A stretch of DNA of 64,000 nt from Phycomyces nitens. Taxonomy: Eukaryota > Mucoromycota > Mucoromycetes > Mucorales > Phycomycetaceae. The stretch spans positions 1,984,001 to 2,048,000 of the forward strand of contig JAHRBC010000005.1 in the NCBI GenBank assembly GCA_022702545.1, given 5' to 3'. A model generated the notes under the pieces. That model worked only from the letters and a program-made list of their open reading frames with translations. It was not told the origin of the DNA and did no database searches. Below, one piece after another: positions 10,251-22,698 of the stretch. The position numbers and the translations under genes are program-made. Numbering within the stretch: position 1 is the first letter of the stretch; every line of letters starts with the position of its first letter.

Positions 10251-10950
10251 AAAAGATACTAGAAGCGCATTCCCTAAGAAACGAAAAGAAACTTCTAAGC
10301 TTATAAATGAGCATGAAAACCGCCATCAAACTAATGGAATTAAAAAAGAATTGTGCTGCAATATTTGGAGATATCGCAGGCTTTGTTTAAGGCTTGAAAT
10401 CTCCCAAAAATAAAAGTTTTCTTCTTGAAAGGTCTATATATGTATGCTGGTCAAACATGTCTTTGATAGTCTTTAAAGAGTCTACGCCTCCTATTCATAC
10501 ACATCACTAGAGCATGATGGAACCTCCACCAAATTACATTCTTGGCTTTATATACTCTGCTTTATATTCTCCAACTTGGCGCAAAATTCTCGTGTTCCTA
10601 TCTTTAGGAAAAAGTATGAATCTTGACTCATCACTTCAGATGACATGATCACATCTCTTATTAGCTTTCTTGGAGTGATTAGAAAATTTTAATCTCTTCA
10701 TCTTGTGTGCTTTTGATGACGGTAGCTTTTATACAACCTAACAAAAAAGCATACTGATTATACAAACAGTTCTCCGAATTGTAGACTTGGAGGCTGGATG
10801 TCCCCATTAGCCTAAAACAAAAGCTGCGATATCTCCAAATATTGCAGCACAATTCTTTTTTAATTCCATTAGTTTGATGGCGGTTTTCATGCTCATTTAT
10901 AAGCTTGGAAGTTTCTTAGAAAATGGGGTTCTCGTATCTTTCTATTTTTT
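10251..10950 (-). mobile_element. Decayed Tc1-like transposon remnant between about 145-bp inverted arms
   Basis: Bases 10251-10395 and 10808-10950 are imperfect inverted repeats; a core containing TTATAAATGAGCATGAAAACC and GATATC is almost identical. The roughly 410-bp centre, read on the minus strand, keeps pieces of a Tc1/mariner transposase out of frame: a GHPASKSTIRRTV-like DNA-binding segment and a degraded W-SDE-S-DSY catalytic segment. It is broken by many stops. It is a non-autonomous foldback-like derivative or a collapsed full-length copy. Confidence 0.6.
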
Positions 10951-11271
10951 TGATCGGTGTGCATACTATTTGCAAGGGTATGTCATTCTCCTCTGATGTA
11001 GCTAAAGGTGATCTGCTTATACGAGTTCCGCTGATTATAGGTTCTTTTTTGATAAGCTAAAAGATCCTTATGTTTCTCAAGAAGTTTTTTGTTGTTTTGT
11101 CGAGACATGATTTGATTCAAATGAGGAAAGTGCCATTAAAAATAAAAATAAAAAGATTATGGTACTAACTCTTTATTTTGTGAGGTTTAAATCAATTGTC
11201 CTTAATCTTGGTATGAGTCTGTATGAATATAAAATCAAACAAAGAAAGGAACATTTAGAGAATAAAACTAT

Positions 11272-11372
11272 CTAAAAGTCTCTGTGAGATTCGAACTCAC
11301 GGTCTTCCAACCAAGGCCGGAAAACCACCTGTCAAGTCAACAAAAAGTTAACTATAGACCGAGACGGGATGT
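11272..11372 (-). other. tRNA-like sequence
   Basis: The minus strand carries GTGAG-TTCGAAT-CTCAC, a perfect T-arm/B-box, followed by AGAGAC. GTCTC, which would pair with GAGAC as an acceptor stem, occurs about 90 bases upstream. The middle does not give a normal anticodon arm (an 8-bp stem encloses a 10-nt loop), so I do not call a functional tRNA. It may be a tRNA pseudogene or SINE head. Confidence 0.4.
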
Positions 11373-11479
11373 TCAAAAGAACAACAAAATTCAAAAGACT
11401 AGGGCTATTCCTCACTGTTTTAAGCAACAAAGGCTATATTCAGTTACGAGATCCCGCCTCTTTCGTTTCATCTAAACGC

Positions 11480-11660
11480 GATTTTACATTCTCTGGATTA
11501 ACATTATCAAAGTGCTCTTGGGTATAACTACTAGAGTAGCACAACCAAGAACGATCAATATAGTCTTGTAGCCCAGGGGGGCTACGGGCGAGAATTGAAC
11601 ATTGTTTCCAGCGCAAGATAATGGCCTAAAGACGTTCAGCCAAAATCCTGACAAGCACAT
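11480..11660 (-). repeat. Candidate tRNA-derived SINE, copy 1
   Basis: On the minus strand TGGCTGAACGTCTTTAGG resembles a Pol III A box. About 35 bases on, GTTCAATTC resembles a B box. The part after the B box (CGTAGCC, then CTGGGCTA) is shared with the tRNA-like sequence at 13460-13706. No clean 3' border is visible. Confidence 0.4.
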
Positions 11661-12330
11661 CTTCGCAGCACCTGGTTCCATCAACCGACCACGAGAGATT
11701 GGAGGCTTGAATAAAGTAGGACTTTATGCACTGTCACAATATTGATTACCGGATAGCAAGAGATTGGGCCAGATATCGCAACGGCCATATACCATACTCA
11801 GGGCTGAAATCCCTACTCAGGCTTGGTAAACGTACGGTCCTGACTTGAAAAGACAGCCATACCCCAGACACAGAAGTGTCTCTCGCACAGGCTGAGTTGG
11901 TTTGGTTGCCAAGAGATAACTTCGTCACTGAAACGCTCGGATGTCAATCTCAAGGCGACTGAACTGCCTCGAATCATTGAACTTCCCCATCTGATACCAA
12001 CGAATATCGTATTCGTCTTGACCTGTCATAAAGAGTGGTGGTATCTCATTGGCCCCCGGTGGCTCCCACCTATTCTGTACCTCTTCATGACTGACTCGAC
12101 CGAGAGTATGACCAGGTACCAGACCAGAAGACATCAAGACAGAACAGGGTTTCTTGCCGGCCGATTTCAGACCAATGCCTGAAAGGTGTTTGGTTTGACA
12201 GCTTTGATTTGCATCGCAACCGTCTTTACAAGAGGCTTACTTGATAGCGAGTTATCAAGTCCAAGGCAGGGAAGTCTTATAGGCGGAACCAGCGGGAAGT
12301 ACGCTATCAAATAAAAGTTTATGAGTTTTG
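11661..12330. other. Unassigned, moderately GC-rich block
   Basis: About 650 bases less AT-rich than the surroundings. On the minus strand 12137-11925 is an open stretch of 70 codons with a non-repetitive composition (EIPPLFMTGQDEYDIRWYQM), which could be a gene or element fragment. I do not recognise it, and upstream of it the frame is closed. Confidence 0.3.
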
Positions 12331-12849
12331 AATTGGGATGTTTTGACTTTTGACATTACTTACATTGGCAGAGTAGTCCAAGTAAAAAAGTGGTTAAAAA
12401 CAAAGTCCGCATGCCAATATGTTAGTCATTGCAAGCCAATGGACAAAAATTATGTAGCATTCAGCTCATTAGAGTACTACATTACTTACCGGAGCAGCGT
12501 GTCAAAGTAGAAGGTGAGTGGGAAAAAAAGGCGTCTTGTTTCTTCGCACACCAAAGGTTTACTTATGATTATTATTTTTGATTGCTGTGATGACGCGAGC
12601 CTGGGTTGGCCAATGAAATGTCTCGTTATTACTGATATCACGTGTAAGCCTGGGAGCCTTTGACATGCTCCAATACAAACCCGTAATAAAGCATGTAAAG
12701 GAAAGCAATAAAACAATCAACGTAAAAGCAGTAAAGAAGTGTAACTTTTGGACAATGCAGTTGTATAGTATTGTACTCCGTTACCGAGTTTGAATGACTA
12801 TTTAATACCAGTCTAAAAGTGTAACCAAGTTCCGTGGTTTTGTATATAC

Positions 12850-12990
12850 CTTGAGATATACACACCCAGCTGAATAAAGTCCAAACTCTACAACCGATCT
12901 CTGGCTATTCTTTGCAAGTCCATAAGCTAATGTCTGAATAAGTTATACACCAAGCACTCATGCACCTCGTACCAAGCGTTAGCCGACAAT
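12850..12990. repeat. Diverged dispersed repeat, copy 2
   Basis: Same orientation as 9990-10130, sharing CAGCTGA, CAAACTCTACAACC and TATACACCA-GCAC. Sequence between and around the two copies is unrelated, so this is a dispersed rather than tandem repeat. Confidence 0.55.
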
Positions 12991-13459
12991 TATACAACAA
13001 AGATTTTAGCTACAAAGACATTTGAATAATTCAAAACAGTTATTTGGTATCATACAAATACTCTTTGGATAGAATACTAAAAACGATTAAAAAGGGGGGT
13101 TCAATAACATATTTTCAAAGTCTTGATGGTCAATAGATAAAACTTGGAAAATAAAAATCAATGAAACCCCCTAATAAATATATTTGAAAAATAAAATAAA
13201 ATAACAAAAATAACAGTACTCTACTAAGCTCTCCTTCAGTAGATTGGAATATTTGATGCCACCAAAGTGTCAGACATTAGTTGTAACAAAAGTAGATTAG
13301 AAACCGAAACAGACATTTATGATGGCTGAGTAGGTTTAGAAAAGATATAAAAGAGGACAGTATTTCATTGAATAAAAAGCATCTATCTTTTTATCTTTGT
13401 TTACAATTCCTAGTGGGTTTGGCCAATATTGGGTGTATTATAGCATTGGAAGAACAATC

Positions 13460-13706
13460 CAGATCCAAAATGACAAAAAATAAAATAAAAAAAATGCAAC
13501 AGTACTCTACCAAGCTAGGCTTGGTAGATTGGAATCCCCGGGTACCGAAGTCCAAGCTGAGATTTCAAGAAATCTCAGGTACTGCCCCAGTTATATTAGC
13601 CCAGTCGGCTACGACAGCGAAAGTCCAAATTCCGGAACCGAGGTTCGAACCCCGGTCCCGGAAGTGAAAATCCGACGCCTTAACTGACTGAGCCATACAC
13701 CAGTAT
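13460..13706 (-). repeat. Candidate tRNA-derived SINE, copy 2 (Glu-like head)
   Basis: On the minus strand, starting near 13706, TGGCTCAGTCAGTTAAGGC is a good A box, TTTTCAC matches a Glu(TTC) anticodon loop, and GGTTCGAACC is a B box. The cloverleaf is imperfect (mismatched anticodon and acceptor stems), so it is not a functional tRNA. Downstream are CGTAGCC-CTGGGCTA, shared with 11480-11660, a hairpin (CTGAGATTTC with GAAATCTCAG), a second hairpin (TACCAAGC with GCTTGGTA), and a T-rich end. A tRNA-like head, body and simple tail is the layout of a SINE. Confidence 0.55.
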
Positions 13707-16700
13707 TACCATTGTATAGAAAATTAAGAGATACGTGCAACTCTTTGCTTGCCATTTATGGTAATAATATCTTTATAGTGTCTGCTGGTTTTCTTCTTAG
13801 AATTGGGGCATTTGACAATCGTTATTGGCGCAGTGGTGGATTATTACTGGTGATCTAAAGCAGAAGGACCGGAGGAAAAAACACCAATAATTATTCACCA
13901 TTGCGCCAATTCCAGAGAAAAAACATGTAGTGTCTCTATTCCGTCACAAAAGCTTATAATATGGAAGTTTCATTGATGTAAAAATCATTGGTTTCTTCCT
14001 TTTTCGTTCATCCTTTTATATTTTTAAATTACCACTCAATTTCTCTTTAAAGATTGTTTTGAGAATGTATCTAGTAAAACAACACTGTGCTATTGGTTTG
14101 GGAAGATAATAGGCTAGACTATTCAAGAGAGCCTTTTGACTTTGAGATACTATTAGCAAGACAAACCAACTGTTCAAAAATTAGAAAGTATTTAGATAGG
14201 GTCGGCCACACTACTAATCTTGTCAATAATAGTAGAAAATTGATTGAGAGTAGAGTGATCAGTAAACGTATACTTGGACAAGAAAAGGCTCGTACTTGTG
14301 CTAATTCTGGAGAAAAACATATACGATTTAATATCATATCTTAGTACACATTTAAACTTTGCTTTTATTAATTTCTTGGATTCCATCAACATCTTTAATA
14401 GTATTGTGATGAGGGTGAGATGTTAATCACGGGATCCTGAGTGGGTTTCCAGACCACTCCACACCCTCCATCTTAAAAACTCATCTCAAGTCCAAAAATA
14501 AACCACAGTCTTCTTTCCCACATAATATCACTTTAACTACACGTCTTATTATACATAGTTCTCAACCCAATTTAGCACGGTATCTCAGGGATATTTCTAT
14601 TTTATACAACACAAAAATCTTATCGACATCATAATTGATACAATATACCTAAAGTAAAGAATACCCAGCCCTAAAATTATTTTTAAAAATTCATGTTTAA
14701 GAAAATTAGTCGTAATTGAACTTAATATGAACAGAGTTAAAGTTGCAGAAACTTTCCAGACATGAAAACTGCCGTCTTCAAAATCTCTTTTATTCTTAAA
14801 AAATAAAAGGAAACTTGATCTGTTGTGGAAATAGACATTTAAGAAAATCAAGGCTACTTGCCTCCATAAAAAAAAAGAAATATTGTTTCAAAATTGAAGA
14901 AAAAGTGGCATCAGACTTTGGGTAGCATGAAACGTTTGATAAACGAAAAGACGGGAAAATATTTGTGCAGAAACTGTCAGTAAACGTTTGTACAAAATAA
15001 ACATTCATTGATGTGTAGCATTTAAAAAGCATTTTCTATTGAAGAAGTGGCTTCCAACCGATATACTCTTTTAAAATCCTGTAAAGATTTAGGATAAGCA
15101 ATGAGAAAATGTGATATGGAATGATGACCCGACAATTATCTTTAACGTAAGCTTAATGAAATGTACCATCCTGATTATTTTAATCCAGAAACTGCAAGGA
15201 AATGGAAGTTCCGTTATGGTCTGGGTATCCGATCAGGAGTGGCTGAACCGCTTGTCATTTTGAATGTTAACATAACTACCGCTAGAAAGCATTTGGAATC
15301 TTTTGAATAATAATTTGAAGATGAGGTCTCACAAGTCTATCAATCCAAGAGAGTTGAATGAGACTCTGAAAAATAGCTGAGAGAATAATGAAAGTAGGTG
15401 TTTATGAAAGGTGCTGTCTTTACACAGATAGTCGATCAGCTTCTCTTGCGGAAAATAAGTTGTATATTATTATTTATTAAATACAACATACTCTTTATCA
15501 CTCTAAAAATAATATCCTAAAGAATAATATTTATGGATCTTAGAAATCATTATGAGCTTTATTTTCTTCACTGTATGATTAAACTTATAACTTTTTCCAT
15601 CTTTTTTTGTGGGTAACAACCTAAACATTTTTATCTAAACCTTGTATGTCATATATCTTTTAAGTAAAGGAAATGCTACAAGTAATTTTGACCTCTGAAA
15701 GAGAAAATACCGAAAACTTCTAAAATTAAAAGGGGATACTCAAACATGACGATTCCATAACAATCACCAATGACTAATTACAAAGCTGGAGAAAATAAAA
15801 TAAAACAGGATTAATGAAATCATCTATTTTTGAGAGAGTTGGATCACATCAGCTATATATATATATATATATACAATGCTACCTTTTAACATTTGAACAT
15901 AAAACATTATAATTCCAAGCAGCTGTAGATCTTGAATTAATATCGCAAGACAATCATCCGATTGACATATAAGAATTGGTTAATTAAAGAAAAGATGCTC
16001 AAAGTTGGACTTACCGATTCGATTTTTTCTTATTACCAGTCAACTCTACGCAATATACAGTTTTGAAGTGTTTAATAGGGTCTAAAATATTTTATCATAA
16101 CCTAATCGTTTGGTGTTCCTGATATGAGCTATTTCTAATTATAAACACATTAAAATTCGAGAATTCTCATCTATTTGTTTTAAAAGAAACTAACAAGCTA
16201 TTTCTTTAAATGTTCATTTCATTCTTTATCTACAGAATATAATAAGCGCTACTCAAAGACAGCTTACTCATTCGACACAATATCAGTCTTTTTGGGTTGA
16301 TTTGTATCTATTGGCGTGATCTTGGAATATATTGCCAGCATTACTTGAATTCTGACAAATCTAGTATTATAAAATAAAATAAAATAAAAAATTCAAACCA
16401 AACTATATTTTACTTCTTTTTCTCAAGACAATCTAGTGATTCTTCTACAGGGTCAGTTTATTCTGCATGGCTCAATAAGAAACTTCTCATTTTCAAAAAA
16501 AGGGGGTCTACCTTGGAAATTACTGATGTATGTCTGCAGACAAATAAAAAAAAATGGCTTGCTGTTTGGGCAAACCTGGAAGGTATAAAATCTAGCAAAA
16601 TGTGCATATTTACATGTCAATTCTCTCATGTTTTTATTGTTTCATGATTAAGAAACCATGCAGTAAATCTATTTGTTTTTGTCCACTGAAAAATATGTAA

Positions 16701-17333
16701 CTGTGTACATAAACCATGCTCCATATTAAATATTGTCATTTTCGTGATTTTAAGAGTGCTTTTTATAGATCATACTAAACATTGATCAAACAATTAACTA
16801 AAAGCTAGATAGATATACATAAAACCCAAGAAAAACATGTATATACTGTCCAAAGGCAACACGTAAGATCCAGTCTGTATAAAAGACATGGATTGAGTCT
16901 AGTATGCTGAATAGCTGCATAGTTGATCAATAGAAAATCAGGAACTAGTGCATTGTGGATTCTGCAATAATAGACAGAAAATATAAATCTAGTTTAGTAT
17001 ATTTAATGATTTTCTGTAGCATATACCATACAGACCAATGTAGTGCTTTTAGATAGAGTCCAAAACCACGTCAATATTTTGTATGTTACCTTATTTTAAC
17101 AAGTGTGGTATCAGCTCTACACCATACAGATATTATCATTATCATTATTATTATTTGTTGTTCATATTGAACCCCTTCTTTTCACATTCATTCAATCATT
17201 GAGTTATATATTCCATGCATAGTTTAAGGGTATTATAATCGATACCTTCCCCTTGTATTATAAGCCCTATAAATTCACAGACCTTTTTCTGTAGTATCTC
17301 TTATTGTCATCCTCCTTTTCTCCTTTTACCCCA
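13707..17333. other. AT-rich intergenic DNA, no gene seen
   Basis: About 3.6 kb with no coding frame I can support. Two GGCGCAATGGTGAATAAT-like stretches near 13826 and 13888 face each other as a short inverted pair. TA tracts lie near 15854. The last hundred bases should hold the promoter of the hexosaminidase gene. Confidence 0.5.
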
Positions 17334-19145
17334 ATGAAACTCACCTTGATCGGAATTGCAGCCGCTTTTCTGGCTGCTTCAATAGATGCAAAAACATTAC
17401 TATTTCCTATCCCACAATCAGTCAACTGGACAGGCCATATATCAGCTCTACACCCATCATTTAACATCACTGGTTCCGAGAATCAACATGTCCAGGATGC
17501 TGCAAAGCGCTATCTTGATTTAATCATCACAGAGAAATGGGACCCTGTTCAGCCATCCTTTGACGATCTAGAGATTCTTTCCCAATCTCCCGACCTCACA
17601 TCTCTCGACATTAGAGTAAATGACAATGTCATCAAACTAGACGCAGGAATTGACGAGTCGTACACTTTGGATATTCCTACATCAGGTGGTGAGGCCGTAC
17701 TTGCCGCAGAAACCTGGGTTGGTGCTCTTCGTGGTCTTGAAACGTTTTCTCAGCTAATACTGGGGTATAATGTTCATACTGTCAATATTCAAGACTACCC
17801 AGCATTTGGTCATCGAGGTGTCCTTTTAGACACGGCTCGTAACTTTTATTCTACGAGTTCACTTTTGCGAACAATTGATGCCATGGCTTATAACAAGATG
17901 AATGTGTTTCACTGGCATGCAACCGACTCTCAATCGTGGCCATTGTTTTTCCAGTCGCATCCCGAACTATCTTCTAATGGAGCGTATTCTTCTAAAGAGG
18001 TCTATACACCTGTTGACGTTCAACTCATCAAAGACTACGCCGAATCACGGGGAGTTCGTGTAATCATTGAAATTGACATGCCTGCCCACACAGCCTCGAT
18101 TGGTGAATCCCACCCTGATTATATTGTCTGTGGAAAAGAGTTTTGGGCACAGTATGCAGCCGAACCGCCAGCAGGACAATTACATCCTCTCAACAGAAAC
18201 GCATGGGATCTGGTCAAGGACGTTGTACGTGAGGCAACAACCGTTTTTACAGACAGTCTTTACCATACTGGTGGTGATGAGATCAATGCAAAGTGTTGGG
18301 AACTTGACCCTATCATTTCAGAATACACAAGAGCAAACAACATTACTACCCATCAGCTGTGGAACAAGTGGGAAGACAGACTGCTTGATTTTGTGATCAA
18401 TACACAAAACAAGCGGCCAATAATATGGGAAGACATGCTCAAGGATGGTGGCAAGTTGCCGGAAGAGACTATCATACAGATCTGGACAGCACCTGCAATT
18501 AACTACACCTCAAAGGGACACGATGTAATTGTATCTTCGTATGACTACTTTTATCTTGATTGTGGTAATGGAGGGTGGGTTGGGGACGACCCACGTTACA
18601 TAAGTCCTAGCCAAACTGAGACGGCAAATGATACATTCAATTATGGTGGCGTGGGTGGCTCATGGTGCGCTCCTTTCAAAGTAAGACAATGGGAACTTTT
18701 CAAGCTAGATTATGTTTCTATTGACTCAAAAACAACGTTTGATTTTTATAGACCTGGCAGCGTATATATAGCTATGACATGACTCTGGGAATACCAGCTG
18801 ATTCTCCAGGAAAGATCTTGGGAGGGTAAGATTTTGCAAAGAGAGCCTGTCTAGACTCTTATTATTTCTGAATTCAATAGAGAAGTTGCAGTCTGGTCAG
18901 AACAAACCGACCACCATGTCATTGATGGGCGTTTGTGGCCTCGTGGTGCTGCAGCAGCTGAGATTTACTGGTCTGGAAGCTACGATAAGAATGATAAACG
19001 CCGCACTGTAGCCGAGGTCCAACCTCGTTTCTATGAGTGGGTTTACAGACTCCAGGCTCGTGGAATCAATGCCACACCAGTCCAGCCAAAGTGGTGTCTA
19101 AACCACCCTGGAAGGTGTAATCTTAATGATCCAGCTCTTCATTGA
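17334..19145 (+). CDS. Secreted beta-N-acetylhexosaminidase (GH20)
   Basis: Three exons, 17334-18680, 18752-18825 and 18881-19145, give 561 aa. Family role: removes terminal N-acetylglucosamine from chitin oligomers and glycans, completing chitin turnover. Seen: an N-terminal signal peptide (MKLTLIGIAAAFLAASIDA), then the GH20b N-terminal domain, and the TIM barrel with GVLLDTARNFYS, NKMNVFHWHATDSQSWP and the catalytic Asp-Glu in YHTGGDEINAKCW. The splices at 18681-18751 and 18826-18880 restore the family sequence (APFKTWQRIYSYD; GKILGGEVAVWSEQ). The ATG at 17334 heads the signal peptide. Length is normal for fungal family members. It converges with the trehalose gene, with 454 bases between the stops. 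Confidence 0.96.
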
Positions 19146-19599
19146 CCTCTTTATTTATAGCCAAGGATTTGTTAATAAAAGACAGCCCTGAGATATTTTT
19201 ATTATGAATTTGTTTTTGACATGAACCTTGTCAAGCAGAGAAAATCTAATTATTTGTACATATATATATATATGTTTCTTTAGTTTTACCTGATATATAA
19301 AAGATTAAGCTAAAAAGAGATACATTGCCCTTTTTTTTCTGTAGTATGATAAGAGTCCCCTACAAGAATGTGGGGAAGGGGACCCGTAAAATACAAGCCG
19401 ACTTGGAGGAATTAATTTGACATCTTTCTCGCTCTAAATACCAAGCCGTATTTCGCACAGTGTCTGGACCATTTTGTAAATTTTTGATCTTGTTTAATAA
19501 ACGCAAACGTGATGAGAGAACATTTGAAATTTATAGAGGATATAGGCATGATAATAAATCAAGGTTTAAAAACCTTTTTTTCTTTTGAATATATTTCTA

Positions 19600-22500
19600 T
19601 TATTTTCCCAGGGTGCCAGCCAATCTGCCCAGAGTATTTACCAGATCATCGCTGGTCCGAACATGCCAATTGGCCATTGACTTCTTTTCTGCAGGACCCA
19701 CTGCAATTGAATATACGGGTGTATTCACATGGAGTCCATACACCGGGGCCATCTTTGGGGATCCATTCTCTTGCTTAAGAACCTGTTGACTAGCCGCCAA
19801 GTGTTGTGCTGCGCTTAGAACCTTGAACATGTCCTCATCCGTCTTGTCATCTCCAGCACACATCACAAAGTCGGCATCCGGGTGTTGAGCCAGAATCTTC
19901 TTTACAATCTCACCCTTGTTTATAGACAGTGGCCGAACCTCTAGATTCTTTTTACCAACCAAAATTTCAACAGGCAATTTTGAGACAACCGCGTTTTCCA
20001 AATGGTTTTGACATTCCTTGGCTTGGAAGGCACTAGAAACACATATACGCCTTATTAATATCTGATGAATCACATCTCATCTCTAATGGCTTGTCTTACC
20101 CATACACAACATCGGCTAGGCGGTAATGCCATGTAATAGAAGACTTTTTGTGCTCGACAAAACTTCCTTGAGTTCTTTCGGTGTAGTAGTCAAATATCTC
20201 TGTCACATCCTGCTTCCAACTCATGTCCACATTCGTAAGGTTGTTGGTCCAAGTGCTTGCTCCATATGGTTTTAAGAAACAACCATGTTCTGCACTCATG
20301 TTCAGACCCTTGACTTGGCCCAGCCATTCGATAAGTGTACTCTGATCTCTACCCGATACAATCCAGACTTCATTCAAAGGATCATTACAGAGTGTTTGTA
20401 GATGGCTAAGCATTTCTGGAGAAGGTTTTGCATCCTTTGGCACAGACACAATGCGTGTCAGGGTTCCCTGGACAAGAGTCAGTCCAACTGTTTAATTTGG
20501 ATTGGTATACTTACATCATAATCAAAGAACATCAACCGCTTCTTGGAAGCTTTGTACTCCTTTACGATATTTTCGACGTCCAAGACAGGTGCTTCATGTG
20601 ATTGAAGCGCCTTTTCTTCTGTGCTGGAAACAAGATGCTTTACGAATGAATTGGCCCAAAATGATGCCGAATGCTTGATGACTTGAGCGTATAGTTGCTA
20701 CAAGGCACAATATTAGCTCACATTAAAAATGCCAATGAAAAAAAAACAAGTTACCTGATGCCTGGTAGCCTTTTCCTCCAAGCTCATTGTCAGAGAATCA
20801 TTGAGTGCCTTTGCTACGCCTGCATAATCAAAGGGGTTCACCAACAGGGCGGCGCTCAAAGACCCTGCTGTACCCGTAAATTCAGATAACACAAGGGGCC
20901 CATGCTTCTCATATTGACATATGATGTATTCCAAGGAAGTCGTATTCATTCCGTCTCGCACACTGGTAATCATTCCCACATCTGCAACCGAAAGCAGGGC
21001 ATAGTACTCGTCACGATCAATGTTTTGGTGGTAGTGGTGTATTGGTGTAAACTCAAGGGAGCCATAGAGACCATTGACATGGCTGATGATCTCAGAGACC
21101 TTGTTTTCCAGCTTGGAGTGGTCGCCATGAGTTGGAGTAGTGACCTGAATCAAGACGACCTTGTTGCGCCATTCTGGATAGTCCCTAAGGAACTTTTCGA
21201 ATGCATGTAGCTTTTGAAGGACACCTTTGGTTGAATCCAGTTTATCCCGACCAATTATAATCTTCTTGTCAGCATACATTTCACGAATCGCATTCATTTT
21301 CGGTAGCACGCCTGGCTCCTTGCGAAACTTGTGGACACGATTGGCATCGATACCGATAGGGAATGTGTCGACAGAGGCAATATGGCCATCGAGGTCAACG
21401 CCAGTCAGGGTAGACTCACAGCCCAAGACACGGGTACTCGATGAAATGAAGTGGCGAGCATAAGAGTAAGTCTATAAAGACGATGAGTTTTTATATATAT
21501 ATACAAAAGTATTAAAGATTAATAATACCTGAAAGCCGACTAGATTAGCACCAAGAATACCACGCAGAATCTCATTTCGGGCTATATTAAAAAATATACA
21601 TGAGCTCATAGGCTTCAAAATCATAATAATCATAATAATAATAATAATAATTCAGGACCAGGGTTTCACTAGGCTTACTTGTCAAACACCGGAATATCTC
21701 TGAGCTGGGAAATGTCGCATGAAGAAAGATGCCCACAGCAGCATCGGGTAGCTTGGCACGTATCATCTGGGGAACCAACAAGAGATGATAATCCTGGATA
21801 AAGACTAGTTTGTGGGTTAGCAATTGAATTGTCTTTATGCTTTCAGACTTACTGATGTCTCCTGGCTGGTAGTATTCAATAATTGTGTCTGCAAACTGCT
21901 GGTTTACAGCAACATAGTCTTCCCAGTTTTGTTTTTCGGCACGACCATCGGATGTTGAGGTCCAAACGATATAGTGAAACAAAGGCCAGAGAACTAGGAA
22001 CAGACGGAATAAATATCACAAGGTAGCACCAAGAAGCACTGTGCAGTCCAAGAAGTGCGTCATATCGATCGTCTTTTACCTTCTTTACAGTAGCCCTCAT
22101 AATGTCCACGCGACTTATTGTCAAGAAATATGGGCACAATCTTTCCAGTTTCCCACAAGAGGTTTCCCAGTTTTTTCTTGTCGTCTTTAGAAATCTCTTC
22201 TGGTTGAATGTCTTTTTTAGTGCCCTTGACCTTGATCGGGCCAGTCCAGCCGATATGAATCGTTTCCCAGGACTTTCTAAGGCTCTGGATACCCGCATGA
22301 AGGGCCGCATGATCTCGACTCTCTTCGACTGTCCAGTCTGCAGCATAGAACTTGGCCCTGAGTGTTCGGCTGCGATGATGATGCCGAGCCAATTTTGATA
22401 CAGGAGCTGCCTCGACAGCATCGGCTACAACATCGTTCTTGATTCCTGCTCTCTCGTTTAGGTGCCTCTGGACCTCCAAGGCAACATTTCCATGGCGAAA

Positions 22501-22698
22501 TGGGAGAGGAGAGGGTGGAGGAGAAGGTTGGTTGGAAAGAAATTCAACATGGGTCGGAGGAGAGGCACCAGAGGCACGGATGATGTTGTATGGTATCTTG
22601 TGGCTCACATTGATAATTCTACCGGGTATCTTTGGAGGGTTTCCGGCCAGAGGGAGAAGTACGGCCACCTTGTCAGCTGTAAGAGAGGCGAATTGCAT
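19600..22698 (-). CDS. TPS2: Trehalose-6-phosphate phosphatase with N-terminal synthase-like domain (Tps2 type)
   Basis: Eight exons: 22698-22080, 21993-21853, 21804-21679, 21581-21529, 21471-20755, 20697-20515, 20467-20100, 20032-19600, giving 879 aa with phases agreeing. The N-terminal GT20 domain (LLLVPQMIRAKLPDAAVGIF, LGANLVGFQTYSYARHF) is followed by a HAD-type trehalose phosphatase domain with MFFDYD/GTLT (split by the intron at 20468-20514) and VMCAGDDKTDEDMF. The phosphatase motifs are complete. In the synthase part the substrate-binding loop reads GRDKLDSTKG; active synthases have Arg-Leu-Asp there, so Lys suggests a regulatory rather than catalytic role, as in yeast Tps2. It should act in a synthase complex dephosphorylating trehalose-6-phosphate to trehalose in stress and dormancy. 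Confidence 0.95.

Noticed and set aside
13610..13706. Functional tRNA-Glu
   Set aside because: Acceptor and anticodon stems do not pair properly and no terminator-like context is seen; a SINE head or pseudogene fits better.
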